DNA of 7,358 nucleotides from contig JAEVZN010000463.1 in the NCBI GenBank assembly GCA_023392205.1, positions 1 to 7,358 on the forward strand. The letters run 5' to 3'. Positions 1-7,266 of this stretch are shown here, in pieces. Made by a program: the position numbers and the translations under genes. The stretch is from Pseudomonadota bacterium. Lineage in GTDB: Bacteria; Pseudomonadota; Alphaproteobacteria; Rhizobiales; Xanthobacteraceae. Positions within the stretch are counted from its first letter, which is position 1. The number at the start of each line of letters is the position of its first letter. The notes below the pieces were generated by a model. It did not search any database and was not told where the DNA came from. It saw nothing but the letters and a program-made list of their open reading frames with translations.

Positions 1-765
1 CAGATGCACATCGCCACGCGCCGAATAGGCGTATTCCAGATCGCCGTCGAGTTGCAAAGCGCGGTCCAGATGCGACAAGGCCTGCGCATAATCCTTGCGA
101 TGAAAAAGCGTGTTGCCGAGCGCGGCATGGACATGCGTGTAGTCGGGATTGTCGCGCAAAGCGGCGCGATAGGATGCAGCGGCGCGCTCGTAGTCCTTGC
201 GGTCGAAATGCAGATCGCCCTGGACGGCGTGTGTGTAGGCCGCTTTGGCATCGATCTTCAACGCTGCAGCAAGATCGGACTCCGCCCGTCCGAAGTCTTT
301 TTTCTTTATGTAGGCGCCGGCCCTACTCGCCAGCGCCTCGATATGCCTGGCATCGAGGTTCAGCGCGCTCGTGAAATCGGCAATCGCCCGGTCATATTCC
401 GCGCGGTGAAGATAGATGTCGCCGCGCCGGATCACCGAGTTGATCGCTTTCGGATTGCGCCTGAACGATTCGGTGAAGTCCTCGATGGCCCGATCGTAAT
501 CCTGGAGGTTGTAGAAGAATTCGTAGCCCCGGTAATGATAGGCGTCGGCGAGGTCCGTGCCTTGCAGCAGGCCCTGTGCGATCAGCCGGGTACAGGCCTG
601 CACGCGCGTCTCGGCGGTGCCGGATGTGCCGCTGCACAGGTCCCGATCGTCGGCTTTGATCGGTGTATCGGTCAGAAAAACAAGCGCGGCGATAGTGACA
701 AAAACCAGCCATCCGCGGATCAGCCGCGCCGGAATCGCGCGATCGGGAAACAGGACGCGGCCCAT
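1..765 (-). CDS. Membrane-anchored tetratricopeptide repeat protein (partial, C-terminus beyond window)
   Basis: The reverse strand reads open for 255 codons from an ATG at 765-763 to the left edge, with no stop, so the C-terminus is missing. A GGAG Shine-Dalgarno at 777-774 lies 8 bases ahead and supports this start. Residues about 16-32 (LIRGWLVFVTIAALVFL) form one hydrophobic helix after a basic N-terminus, so this is an uncleaved signal anchor or a signal peptide. Two cysteines follow (C44, C58, the second in QACTRLI), an arrangement common in exported alphaproteobacterial TPR proteins and compatible with a disulfide. From about residue 72 there are five consecutive, exactly 34-residue TPR units (72-105, 106-139, 140-173, 174-207, 208-241) and the start of a sixth. 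They carry recurring DYDRAI, EYDRAI and DYERAA motifs and end in NP or LD-A type turns. TPRs are protein-interaction scaffolds; the partner is unknown. The gene lies downstream of rho in the same orientation but is separated from it by a terminator, so it probably has its own promoter. Confidence 0.85.
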   Translation of the reverse strand, partial: MGRVLFPDRAIPARLIRGWLVFVTIAALVFLTDTPIKADDRDLCSGTSGTAETRVQACTRLIAQGLLQGTDLADAYHYRGYEFFYNLQDYDRAIEDFTESFRRNPKAINSVIRRGDIYLHRAEYDRAIADFTSALNLDARHIEALASRAGAYIKKKDFGRAESDLAAALKIDAKAAYTHAVQGDLHFDRKDYERAAASYRAALRDNPDYTHVHAALGNTLFHRKDYAQALSHLDRALQLDGDLEYAYSARGDVHL

Positions 766-910
766 GATGCAAACTCCAGGTCGCTTCTGAACATAACGGT
801 CAATATATTATCGGCCGAAATGCCGGACACAGAATTTTACCACAATGCCTCACCGGCCGCGACCGCCAGCTTTATCACCGATCCGATACGCAACGCTTAA
901 GTCCGCGCAG

Positions 911-940
911 GAAAAAGGCCGGGCAACCGGCCCGGCCTTT
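911..940 (-). terminator. Intrinsic terminator downstream of rho
   Basis: A perfect 11-bp inverted repeat (914-924 with 930-940) encloses a 5-base loop. On the minus strand the stem is AAAGGCCGGGC / GCCCGGCCTTT and ends in a run of five T (916-912), the geometry of a Rho-independent terminator for leftward transcription. It starts 28 bases after the rho stop codon, so it should end the rho transcript before the TPR gene. On the plus strand the following T run is only three long, so leftward use is favoured. Confidence 0.88.
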
Positions 941-967
941 CGCAGCTTATCGTGGAACGCAACGCGT

Positions 968-2233
<1,266 letters not shown>

Positions 2234-2509
2234 CGGGGGTAGTCCTTGGATGTGTCCACCGGCGCCAGACAGAAAATCTGAAACAGCGGCAGCGGATTAG
2301 GAGAGAGGAGTTCGCAGGTCTGAGCCGGGGAGATCGTGCCGGAAAGTCGTGAACCAACGGGCCTTTAGCCTCGGCCGATGCTGGCGCTGTCGGGAATCAC
2401 CGATGGCGCTGACCGGCATCCGCCTGCGTTCGGGGGGATGACTTCAAGATACGGGGATGCCCGCGATTCCGCAAGTGGCGTGGCGCAATGCCGCCGGGAC
2501 AAGTTCGTA
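2234..2509 (-). promoter_or_regulatory. rho leader region with a C-rich, G-poor segment (candidate autoregulatory rut)
   Basis: This 276-base gap separates the hemJ stop from the rho start. Read in the direction of transcription (minus strand), bases 2340-2281 contain 25 C and 12 G, including a CTCCTCTCTC tract, which is the base bias typical of Rho-utilisation sites. In enterobacteria rho is autoregulated by premature Rho-dependent termination in its leader; whether that applies here is inference. The rho Shine-Dalgarno AAGGA is at 2247-2243. I see no convincing -35/-10 promoter and no intrinsic terminator. A 7-bp inverted repeat (2415-2421 with 2455-2461) has a 33-base loop and is weak. Confidence 0.3.
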
Positions 2510-2935
2510 TCAGAACGGCTTGATGACCACCAGCAGCACGATCAGGACCATCAGGACGGCGGGCACTTCGTTGATAATCCTGAAAAATCTCGTGCTATAG
2601 GGGCGTTTGTCGGCGGCAAAGGCGCGCACCTGGGCACCGAGAAAGCCATGTACGCCGGTCATCGCCAGAACCAGCAGCAGCTTGCCGTGAAACCAGCCCG
2701 ACATCAGCCAGCCGCCCTCATAGGCGACCCATAATCCGAAAATCCACGCGGCGATCATGGCCGGCGTCACGATCGCCCGGTAAAGGCGCCGTTCCATGAC
2801 CTTGAAGGTCTCGGATTGCTTGGAGCCCGCCTCCGCCTCGAAATGATAGACGAACAGCCGCGGCAGATAGAGCATGCCGGCCATCCAGGCGATGATCGCC
2901 ATGATGTGGAAGGATTTGAGCCAGAGGTAGAGCAT
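2510..2935 (-). CDS. hemJ: Protoporphyrinogen IX oxidase HemJ (UPF0093 family membrane protein)
   Basis: A 141-residue integral membrane protein that oxidises protoporphyrinogen IX to protoporphyrin IX, the penultimate step of haem synthesis, in the many alphaproteobacteria lacking HemG/HemY. Family signatures are intact: LKSFHIMAIIAWMAGMLYLP (7-26) followed by RLFVYH, with the conserved histidine at 10; ERRLYRAIVTPAM (48-60); GWFHGKLLLV (80-89); and the C-terminal run FRIINEVPAVLM ending in VVIKPF. Four hydrophobic helices are visible (about 6-25, 53-73, 82-102 and 120-139). The start is fixed: the reading frame has a TGA two codons before the ATG, and this start gives the family N-terminus. 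The Shine-Dalgarno is weak (GGAA, 2945-2942) and partly buried in a predicted hairpin. It lies 94 bases after hemE, same strand, giving two haem-pathway enzymes in tandem. Confidence 0.93.
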   Translation of the reverse strand: MLYLWLKSFHIMAIIAWMAGMLYLPRLFVYHFEAEAGSKQSETFKVMERRLYRAIVTPAMIAAWIFGLWVAYEGGWLMSGWFHGKLLLVLAMTGVHGFLGAQVRAFAADKRPYSTRFFRIINEVPAVLMVLIVLLVVIKPF

Positions 2936-2943
2936 TGGTCATT

Positions 2944-2973
2944 CCGGGGCGCGTGCGCAACACGCGAGCCCGG
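2944..2973 (-). promoter_or_regulatory. GC-rich hairpin in the hemE-hemJ spacer overlapping the hemJ ribosome-binding site
   Basis: In the leftward mRNA a 6-bp inner stem (CGCGTG with CACGCG, loop TTGCG, 2956-2960) is extended by a 5-bp outer stem (CCGGG 2973-2969 with CCCGG 2948-2944) after a small internal mismatch. The 3' end of the outer stem contains the GG of the only visible hemJ Shine-Dalgarno. There is no T run after it, so it is not a standard intrinsic terminator. An mRNA-processing or translation-control role is inference only. Confidence 0.45.
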
Positions 2974-3029
2974 AGACCAGGGCCACGCGCTCACACGGCA
3001 ATGTCATCGTATCGATCCAGCCAATAAGG

Positions 3030-4067
3030 TCACCCGCGCACGCGTTTCAGCATCCGTTCCACATGCGCGATCGGGGTCTGCGGGGTGATGCCGTGGCCGA
3101 GGTTGAAGATGAACGGCCCGTCCGAGAAGGCGCGCATGACCGCATCGACCGAGCGGTCCAGCGCCTCGCCGCCGGCGATCAGGGCCACCGGATCGAGATT
3201 GCCCTGCACCGGCTTTCGGCTCTGGATGCGTTCGCGGGCAAAGGTCTTGTCGATCATCCAGTCCAGACCGACGGCATCGATCGGCAGTTCCGTGACATAG
3301 CGCTCGAGCCCCGACCCCGCGCCGCGCGGAAAGCCGATGATCTTGGCGTCCGGAATGGCATCGCGCACCGCCATGATGATCCGCCGAGTCGGCGCGATGC
3401 TCCAGCGGGCAAATTCCTCCGGCGGCAGAATACCCGCCCAGGTGTCGAAAATCTGCACGGCATCGACGCCGGCCTTCAATTGCCGGATCAGGTATTCCGA
3501 CGAGGCGCGCACCAGCACCTGCATCAGCGCGTCGAACGCCTCCGGATGCCGGTAGGCGAACAGCCGCGCCGGTTCCTGATCGGGAGTCCCGTGACCGGCG
3601 ATCATATAGGTCGCAACGGTCCAGGGCGCGCCGCAGAAGCCGAGAAAGGTCACATGCGGCGGCAGGTCGGCCTTGACCCGCTGGATGGTCTCATAGATCG
3701 GCCCCAGCACGCCGTGATCGACCTCCTGGCGGATGCTTTGCGCGGTTTCCGGCTCGGCGATCGGATCGAGTTTCGGACCTTCGCCGGTCACGAATTCCAC
3801 CCGGCGGCCGAGTGCGTAAGGAATCACCAGAATATCGGAGAACAAAATCGCCGCGTCGAAGTTGAACCGGCGGATGGGTTGCAAAGTTACTTCGGCAGCC
3901 AGTTCGGGATTGAAACACAGGTTGAGGATCGATCCGGCTTTGGCCCGCGTCTCTTTGTATTCCGGCAGATAGCGGCCAGCCTGACGCATCATCCAGACGG
4001 GAGGAATCTTCTCGCGGTTGCCGTTCAGGACATTCAGCACCGGTTTGTTCACAGATACGTTCGCCAC
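3030..4067 (-). CDS. hemE: Uroporphyrinogen decarboxylase
   Basis: A 345-residue cytosolic TIM-barrel enzyme that removes the four acetate carboxyls of uroporphyrinogen III to give coproporphyrinogen III in haem synthesis. The substrate-binding signature [15 protein letters not shown] spans 23-37 (Arg28 and Arg32 bind propionates). [13 protein letters not shown] (75-87) carries the catalytic aspartate at 78. The second signature [14 protein letters not shown] (143-156) holds the conserved tyrosine at 154. FDTWAGIL (207-214) and [12 protein letters not shown] (321-332, His325) complete the active site. Length is typical. The start is a GTG (4067-4065), preceded by AGGAG at 4077-4073, 5 bases upstream. 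It is transcribed away from the putative replication origin; a CtrA-like site lies immediately upstream of, and touching, its ribosome-binding region, so cell-cycle control as in Caulobacter is possible but inferred. Confidence 0.98.
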   Translation of the reverse strand: MANVSVNKPVLNVLNGNREKIPPVWMMRQAGRYLPEYKETRAKAGSILNLCFNPELAAEVTLQPIRRFNFDAAILFSDILVIPYALGRRVEFVTGEGPKLDPIAEPETAQSIRQEVDHGVLGPIYETIQRVKADLPPHVTFLGFCGAPWTVATYMIAGHGTPDQEPARLFAYRHPEAFDALMQVLVRASSEYLIRQLKAGVDAVQIFDTWAGILPPEEFARWSIAPTRRIIMAVRDAIPDAKIIGFPRGAGSGLERYVTELPIDAVGLDWMIDKTFARERIQSRKPVQGNLDPVALIAGGEALDRSVDAVMRAFSDGPFIFNLGHGITPQTPIAHVERMLKRVRG

Positions 4068-4078
4068 GGGCGCTCCTC

Positions 4079-4093
4079 TAAACTGAATCTTAA
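4079..4093 (-). promoter_or_regulatory. CtrA-like binding site (TTAA-N7-TTTA)
   Basis: The minus strand reads TTAA-GATTCAG-TTTA, one base off the CtrA consensus TTAA-N7-TTAA, with exact 7-base spacing. It ends two bases from the hemE Shine-Dalgarno and lies at the edge of the AT-rich block. In Caulobacter CtrA binds several sites in the origin and represses initiation. Only one candidate is visible here, so chance occurrence is possible. Confidence 0.4.
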
Positions 4094-4140
4094 GGAATCT
4101 GCTTTGTAGTTATTATTACGCGGTTGATTTTGGTGATGAC
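4081..4140. other. AT-rich block, candidate DNA-unwinding element
   Basis: By direct count 21 of 60 bases are G or C (35%), including the TAGTTATTATTA run at 4108-4119. It sits at the hemE end of the origin gap, beside the DnaA-box-like cluster, as an unwinding element should. It must also contain hemE upstream sequences, and I cannot separate promoter from unwinding functions. Confidence 0.5.
4117..4129 (-). promoter_or_regulatory. Weak IHF-like site
   Basis: The minus strand reads AATCAA-CCGC-GTA, which fits WATCAR-N4-TTR at all but one conserved base. IHF sites accompany the Caulobacter origin. The consensus is loose, so this is a low-grade candidate. Confidence 0.2.
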
Positions 4141-4165
4141 GCAAAGCATGCCCACCGGAGCCCGC

Positions 4166-4174
4166 TTCCCCACA
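4166..4174 (+). other. DnaA-box-like 9-mer (TTCCCCACA)
   Basis: Two mismatches to TTATCCACA, with the CCACA end intact; it also contains the TCCCCA form seen in weak Caulobacter origin boxes. First of the same-orientation series. Confidence 0.45.
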
Positions 4175-4196
4175 TCTCCCCGTTATGCCTCCGGCT

Positions 4197-4205
4197 CTGT
4201 CCACA
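4197..4205 (+). other. DnaA-box-like 9-mer (CTGTCCACA)
   Basis: Two mismatches to TTATCCACA, with TCCACA intact. It starts 31 bases after the previous box, same orientation. Confidence 0.5.
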
Positions 4206-4228
4206 TTTCTCAACAGCCTCTAACGGCT

Positions 4229-4237
4229 TGATCCGCA
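4229..4237 (+). other. DnaA-box-like 9-mer (TGATCCGCA)
   Basis: One mismatch to the Caulobacter origin box TGATCCACA. It starts 32 bases after the previous box, same orientation. Confidence 0.5.
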
Positions 4238-4282
4238 TCGCATTTGGGTGCCGTCTCCCGAGGCTTTCCAGGCCTTTGTCTC

Positions 4283-4291
4283 ATATCCACG
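4283..4291 (+). other. DnaA-box-like 9-mer (ATATCCACG)
   Basis: The central TATCCAC is intact; only the first and last bases differ from TTATCCACA. It is among the better matches in the gap. Confidence 0.5.
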
Positions 4292-4315
4292 CTCGTCTGG
4301 GCAATTGCGCGGATT

Positions 4316-4343
4316 CTGTCCACGCGGGCAGCAATGTGGACGG
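4316..4343. other. Pair of facing DnaA-box-like 9-mers
   Basis: The plus-strand CTGTCCACG (4316-4324) starts 33 bases after the preceding box. A minus-strand CCGTCCACA (4343-4335) faces it 10 bases away. Each has three mismatches to TTATCCACA, but both keep TCCAC. Confidence 0.35.
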
Positions 4344-4421
4344 AAAGCCGCGCTGTCCCGCTCCTGCCCTTGCACTTTGCCCCCGTGCATGGCCTTCTCC
4401 CCAGGCCTTCACACGTCCTCC

Positions 4422-4430
4422 CGTGGATGA
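4422..4430 (-). other. DnaA-box-like 9-mer (TCATCCACG)
   Basis: Two mismatches to either TTATCCACA or TGATCCACA, with ATCCAC intact. It is reversed relative to the main series and lies 40 bases before the ppsR start. Confidence 0.4.
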
Positions 4431-4470
4431 GCAGGGGTTCGGCCTTGTCCGGAGCTTCAGGTAGATCGCC

Positions 4471-5310
4471 TTGCCGCAGCGTAATCCGAGTTACTTCCAT
4501 CTTCATCTGGTGTCGGATTCGACCGGCGAGACGCTCACCACGGTCGCCCACGCCGCGGCCGCGCAATATGCCAATATCTCCCCGATCGAGCATGTCTATC
4601 CGCTGATCCGCAGCCAGAAGCAGCTCGACCGCGTGCTGCAGGAGATCGAGGAGGCGCCCGGCATCGTCCTCTACACCCTGTTGGACGAAGAGCTGATCGA
4701 GCGGCTGGAAAAGAAGTGCGCGGAACTGAGTCTGCCCTGCCGGTCGATCCTCGGGCCGGTGCTGCGGGTGTTCCAGTCCTATCTCGGCGCCAGCACCACA
4801 CCGCGGGTCGGCGCCCAGCACACCCTGAATGCTGAATATTTCAAGCGGATCGACGCCCTCAATTACACAATGCTGCATGATGACGGCCAGCATGTGGAGG
4901 ATCTGGAACAGGCCGATGTGGTGCTGATCGGCGTCTCGCGGACCTCGAAAACGCCGACCTCCATCTATCTGGCCAATCGCGGGGTGAAGACCGGCAATGT
5001 GCCGCTGGTGCCTGGAATTCCCGTCCCGCCCCAGCTCGAACGCTTGACGAAGCCGCTCGTGGTGGGGCTATTCGCAAGCCCGGAACGGATCGTCCAGATC
5101 CGCCAGAACAGGCTGTTGGGTTTGCACGCTCACCACGACGATGCGTCGTATATCGACAGGCAGGCGGTCGCCGAGGAAATCAATTTCTCGCGCAAATTGT
5201 GCGCGCGCAATCAGTGGCCGCTGATCGACGTGTCGCGCCGTTCAATTGAGGAGACGGCCGCCGCCGTGCTTCAGCTCTTAAGCGAAAAGCGCCGGGCGCC
5301 GGTCGAGTGA
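4471..5310 (+). CDS. ppsR: Pyruvate dikinase regulatory protein (DUF299/PPSR family, bifunctional kinase/phosphorylase)
   Basis: A 279-residue cytosolic enzyme of the family that inactivates pyruvate phosphate dikinase or PEP synthase by ADP-dependent phosphorylation of a threonine and reactivates it by phosphate-dependent phosphorolysis, so setting glycolytic versus gluconeogenic flux. Sequence evidence: the N-terminal signature [14 protein letters not shown] (9-22), the P-loop-like [15 protein letters not shown] (154-168) and [15 protein letters not shown] (201-215). Length is typical (about 270-280). The start is a TTG: an in-frame TAG at 4462-4464 excludes extension, and the next start-type codon (GTG 4510) would remove part of the signature. 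AGGT at 4459-4462 is a modest Shine-Dalgarno. In alphaproteobacteria the target is usually PPDK, but the target cannot be read from this window. This is not the photosynthesis repressor also called PpsR. It leads the maf-coaE-dnaQ operon, beside the putative origin. Confidence 0.95.
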   Translation: MPQRNPSYFHLHLVSDSTGETLTTVAHAAAAQYANISPIEHVYPLIRSQKQLDRVLQEIEEAPGIVLYTLLDEELIERLEKKCAELSLPCRSILGPVLRVFQSYLGASTTPRVGAQHTLNAEYFKRIDALNYTMLHDDGQHVEDLEQADVVLIGVSRTSKTPTSIYLANRGVKTGNVPLVPGIPVPPQLERLTKPLVVGLFASPERIVQIRQNRLLGLHAHHDDASYIDRQAVAEEINFSRKLCARNQWPLIDVSRRSIEETAAAVLQLLSEKRRAPVE

Positions 5311-5921
5311 TGCCGCTCTGGTCCGCGCCGACGCCGCTTGTGCTTGCGTCGAAAAGCTTCGCACGCCGCAATATGCTGAGCGCGGCCGGCATCCCGATTG
5401 AAATCGTCCCGGCCGAGATCGACGAGCGCGCCCTGGAGCGCAATCTCGGCGGCAACCGCGATCCGGACGAGATCGCACTGCTTCTGTCCTGGGAAAAGGC
5501 CAGCGTGGTGTCGTTCAAATCGCCGTCCCGCTTCGTGGTCGGGGCCGACCAGACGCTCGCCATGGGCTCGCTGCGCTTCAACAAGCCGGAAAGCGTGGAG
5601 GATGCGCGCGGTCAATTGCGGATGCTGCGCGGCAACAGCCACACGCTGCATTCGGCGGTGACATTGGTGCAGGACGGGTCGGTGCTGTTCCGGGTGGTGG
5701 ATACCGCGCGCCTGCGCATGCGGCATTTCTCCGACGATTATCTCGATCAATATCTCGAAGCGGTCGGACCTGCCGTGACCAAGAGTGTCGGCGGCTATCA
5801 GCTGGAGACGCTGGGCATTCATCTGTTCGAGCGGGTCGAGGGCGATTACTTCACCATTCTCGGCATGCCGCTGTTGCCGCTGCTGGATTTCCTGCGGCGC
5901 AAATCCGTGCTGGCCGGGTGA
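5310..5921 (+). CDS. maf: Maf family nucleotide pyrophosphatase
   Basis: About 203 residues. Maf proteins hydrolyse non-canonical or modified nucleoside triphosphates to the monophosphate and have been linked to septum inhibition. Seen here: N-terminal LVLASKSFARRNMLSAAGIP with the RR of the family loop, the metal/catalytic region VGADQTLAMGS around Asp80, RFNKP, and the C-terminal GGYQLETLGIHLFERVEGDY followed by GMPLLPLL. The catalytic motif is ADQTL rather than ADT(I/V), the form I associate with the alphaproteobacterial Maf encoded in this operon; the substrate is uncertain. The ATG at 5310 overlaps the ppsR stop by one base (TGATG). A GTG at 5307, one codon upstream, gives a 4-base overlap and is an equally possible start. 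Both imply translational coupling, since the Shine-Dalgarno is poor. Confidence 0.93.
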   Translation: MPLWSAPTPLVLASKSFARRNMLSAAGIPIEIVPAEIDERALERNLGGNRDPDEIALLLSWEKASVVSFKSPSRFVVGADQTLAMGSLRFNKPESVEDARGQLRMLRGNSHTLHSAVTLVQDGSVLFRVVDTARLRMRHFSDDYLDQYLEAVGPAVTKSVGGYQLETLGIHLFERVEGDYFTILGMPLLPLLDFLRRKSVLAG

Positions 5922-5927
5922 ATCGCG

Positions 5928-6524
5928 ATGATCGTTCTCGGCCTGACCGGTTCGATCGGCATGGGCAAATCGACCACCGCGGCGATGTTTGCGGAGGAAG
6001 GCGTGCCGGTGCACGATGCCGATGCCGCCGTGCATGCCCTCTATGAGGGCGAAGCTGCGCCGCTGATCGAGGCGGCGTTTCCCGGCACGACGCAGGATGG
6101 CAATGTCGACCGGCAGAAATTGGGTGCAGAAGTGCTCGGCAATACGGAGGCGCTGAAGCGGCTGGAAGCCATCGTCCATCCGCTGGTTGCCGGAATGCGC
6201 GACCGGTTTCTGGTCAAAGCCCGAGCATCGGGCGCGCCGGTGGCGCTTCTCGACATTCCGCTGCTGTTCGAGACCGGCGGAGAGAAGCTTGTCGATGCGG
6301 TGGTGGTGGTGACGGCCCCCGCGGACGTGCAACGCGCCCGGGTCATGGGACGGCCGGGCATGACCGAGGACAAGTTCCAGGCCTTGCTCGCGAAACAGGT
6401 TCCCGATTCCGAGAAGCGCCGCCGCGCCGATTACATCGTGGATACTTCGCAGGGATTGGAGGCGGCGCGGGCGCAGGTGCGCGATATCCTGGCCCAGGTT
6501 GCTACAATGGTCCCCCGACACTGA
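5928..6524 (+). CDS. coaE: Dephospho-CoA kinase
   Basis: A 198-residue P-loop kinase catalysing the last step of coenzyme A synthesis, ATP-dependent 3'-phosphorylation of dephospho-CoA. Walker A is GSIGMGKST (8-16), immediately after the family's MIVLGLT strand. The substrate-binding [12 protein letters not shown] spans 28-39, HPLV is at 84-87 and [17 protein letters not shown] at 107-123. The lid and C-terminal region contains [18 protein letters not shown] (157-174). Length is typical. The ATG lies 6 bases after the maf stop, with a weak GGTGA ribosome site overlapping that stop, which suggests coupling. In most related genomes aroE lies between maf and coaE; there is no room for it here. 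Confidence 0.97.
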   Translation: MIVLGLTGSIGMGKSTTAAMFAEEGVPVHDADAAVHALYEGEAAPLIEAAFPGTTQDGNVDRQKLGAEVLGNTEALKRLEAIVHPLVAGMRDRFLVKARASGAPVALLDIPLLFETGGEKLVDAVVVVTAPADVQRARVMGRPGMTEDKFQALLAKQVPDSEKRRRADYIVDTSQGLEAARAQVRDILAQVATMVPRH

Positions 6525-6552
6525 TTCGAGACCGGACGTCTGCAAGCAAACC

Positions 6553-7266
6553 ATGCGTGAAATCGTCTTCGATACCGAAACCACAGGGCTCGATCCGGTG
6601 CAGGGGCACCGGATGGTGGAGATCGGATGCGTGGAATTGCTCGACCGGTTTCCGACCGGCCGCACTTTCCATCGCTATTGCAACCCCGAACGCGACATGC
6701 CGGTCGAGGCCTTCAACGTGCATGGCCTGTCGATCGATTTCCTGAAAACGCATGGCTGTTTTCACACCTTTGCCGACGAATTCATGGATTTCGTCGGCGA
6801 TGCGCCGCTGGTGGCGCATAACGGCTATTTCGATCTGGCCTTCGTCAATTCGGAGTTGCAGATCGCCAGGCGGCCGCTCTTCGCGCGCGACCGCATCATC
6901 GACACGCTGATGCTGGCGCGACGCAAGCATCCGGGCATGTCCAACAAGCTCGACGACCTGTGCCTGCGCTACAAGATCGACAATTCGCGCCGCACCAAGC
7001 ACGGCGCGCTGCTCGACGCCGAGCTTCTGGCCGAGGTCTATATCGAACTGGTCGGCGCCCGGCAGACCACGCTGAGCCTGGTGAGCCTGTCCGGCACTTT
7101 CGCCAATGCCGAAGTGCATGCGCTCGGCCGCCGCGAGCGGCCGGTCCCGCTGCCGCCCCGCCTGACCGAGGACGAGCGCAAGGCGCATCGCGACTTCGTC
7201 GCGACGCTCGGCGATGACACGATCTGGGCGAAATACCTGCCGCGTGACGGCGGGGCCGCCGGCTAG
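6553..7266 (+). CDS. dnaQ: DNA polymerase III subunit epsilon (3'-5' proofreading exonuclease)
   Basis: 237 residues, a DEDDh exonuclease that proofreads for the replicative polymerase within the Pol III core. ExoI is IVFDTETTG (Asp7, Glu9); ExoII is VAHNGYFDLAF (Asp94); Asp117 lies in IIDTLMLAR; ExoIII is HGALLDAELLAEVYIEL (His150, Asp155). After the catalytic domain, the QTTLSL segment and a charged tail to 237 correspond to the part that binds the alpha subunit. Length is close to E. coli DnaQ (243). I chose ATG 6553 because it gives the family N-terminus MREIVFDTETTG. An upstream in-frame TTG (6499) would overlap coaE and add 18 residues unlike the family. The Shine-Dalgarno is weak. It lies 28 bases after coaE as the last operon gene; the stop codon runs into a palindrome. 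Confidence 0.97.
   Translation: MREIVFDTETTGLDPVQGHRMVEIGCVELLDRFPTGRTFHRYCNPERDMPVEAFNVHGLSIDFLKTHGCFHTFADEFMDFVGDAPLVAHNGYFDLAFVNSELQIARRPLFARDRIIDTLMLARRKHPGMSNKLDDLCLRYKIDNSRRTKHGALLDAELLAEVYIELVGARQTTLSLVSLSGTFANAEVHALGRRERPVPLPPRLTEDERKAHRDFVATLGDDTIWAKYLPRDGGAAG

Larger units (their letters stand above)
4068..4470. other. Putative chromosomal replication origin (oriC) in the hemE-ppsR divergent gap
   Basis: The 403-base gap between divergently transcribed hemE and the DUF299 gene holds no supported protein gene. In Caulobacter crescentus and Rickettsia prowazekii the origin lies between hemE and this same neighbour (RP001 homologue), and the order here matches. The sequence adds an AT-rich block beside hemE (21 of 60 bases G/C at 4081-4140, against a GC-rich surround), a cluster of degenerate DnaA-box-like 9-mers from 4166 to 4430, one CtrA-like site and one weak IHF-like site. 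All complete flanking genes point outward. No single motif is a perfect consensus, so the call rests mainly on synteny plus clustering. Confidence 0.75.

Noticed and set aside
781..840. A GATAAT hexamer (812-807, minus strand) as the -10 box of the TPR gene
   Set aside because: No acceptable -35 hexamer lies 16-18 bases upstream, so it is not reported as a promoter.
4..900. A 298-codon plus-strand frame antisense to the TPR gene
   Set aside because: The minus strand holds five in-register 34-residue TPR units with a ribosome site; the plus-strand frame is its shadow.
2297..2419. A 40-codon minus-strand ORF in the rho leader (possible leader peptide)
   Set aside because: It starts with ATG and is Arg-rich, but has no properly spaced Shine-Dalgarno and could be chance in a 276-base GC-rich gap.
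3063..4109. A 348-codon open frame on the plus strand antisense to hemE
   Set aside because: hemE on the other strand has every active-site motif; the antisense frame shows no recognisable domain and is the usual mirror of codon bias in GC-rich DNA.
4210..4893. A 227-codon minus-strand frame spanning the origin gap and the ppsR N-terminus
   Set aside because: It is opposite the conserved ppsR signature, has low-complexity antisense composition, and would run through the origin-like region.
5271..6665. A 464-codon open frame on the minus strand across maf, coaE and the start of dnaQ
   Set aside because: It is long, but lies wholly opposite well-supported genes, is rich in His, Arg and Gln as antisense frames are, and matches no family I know.
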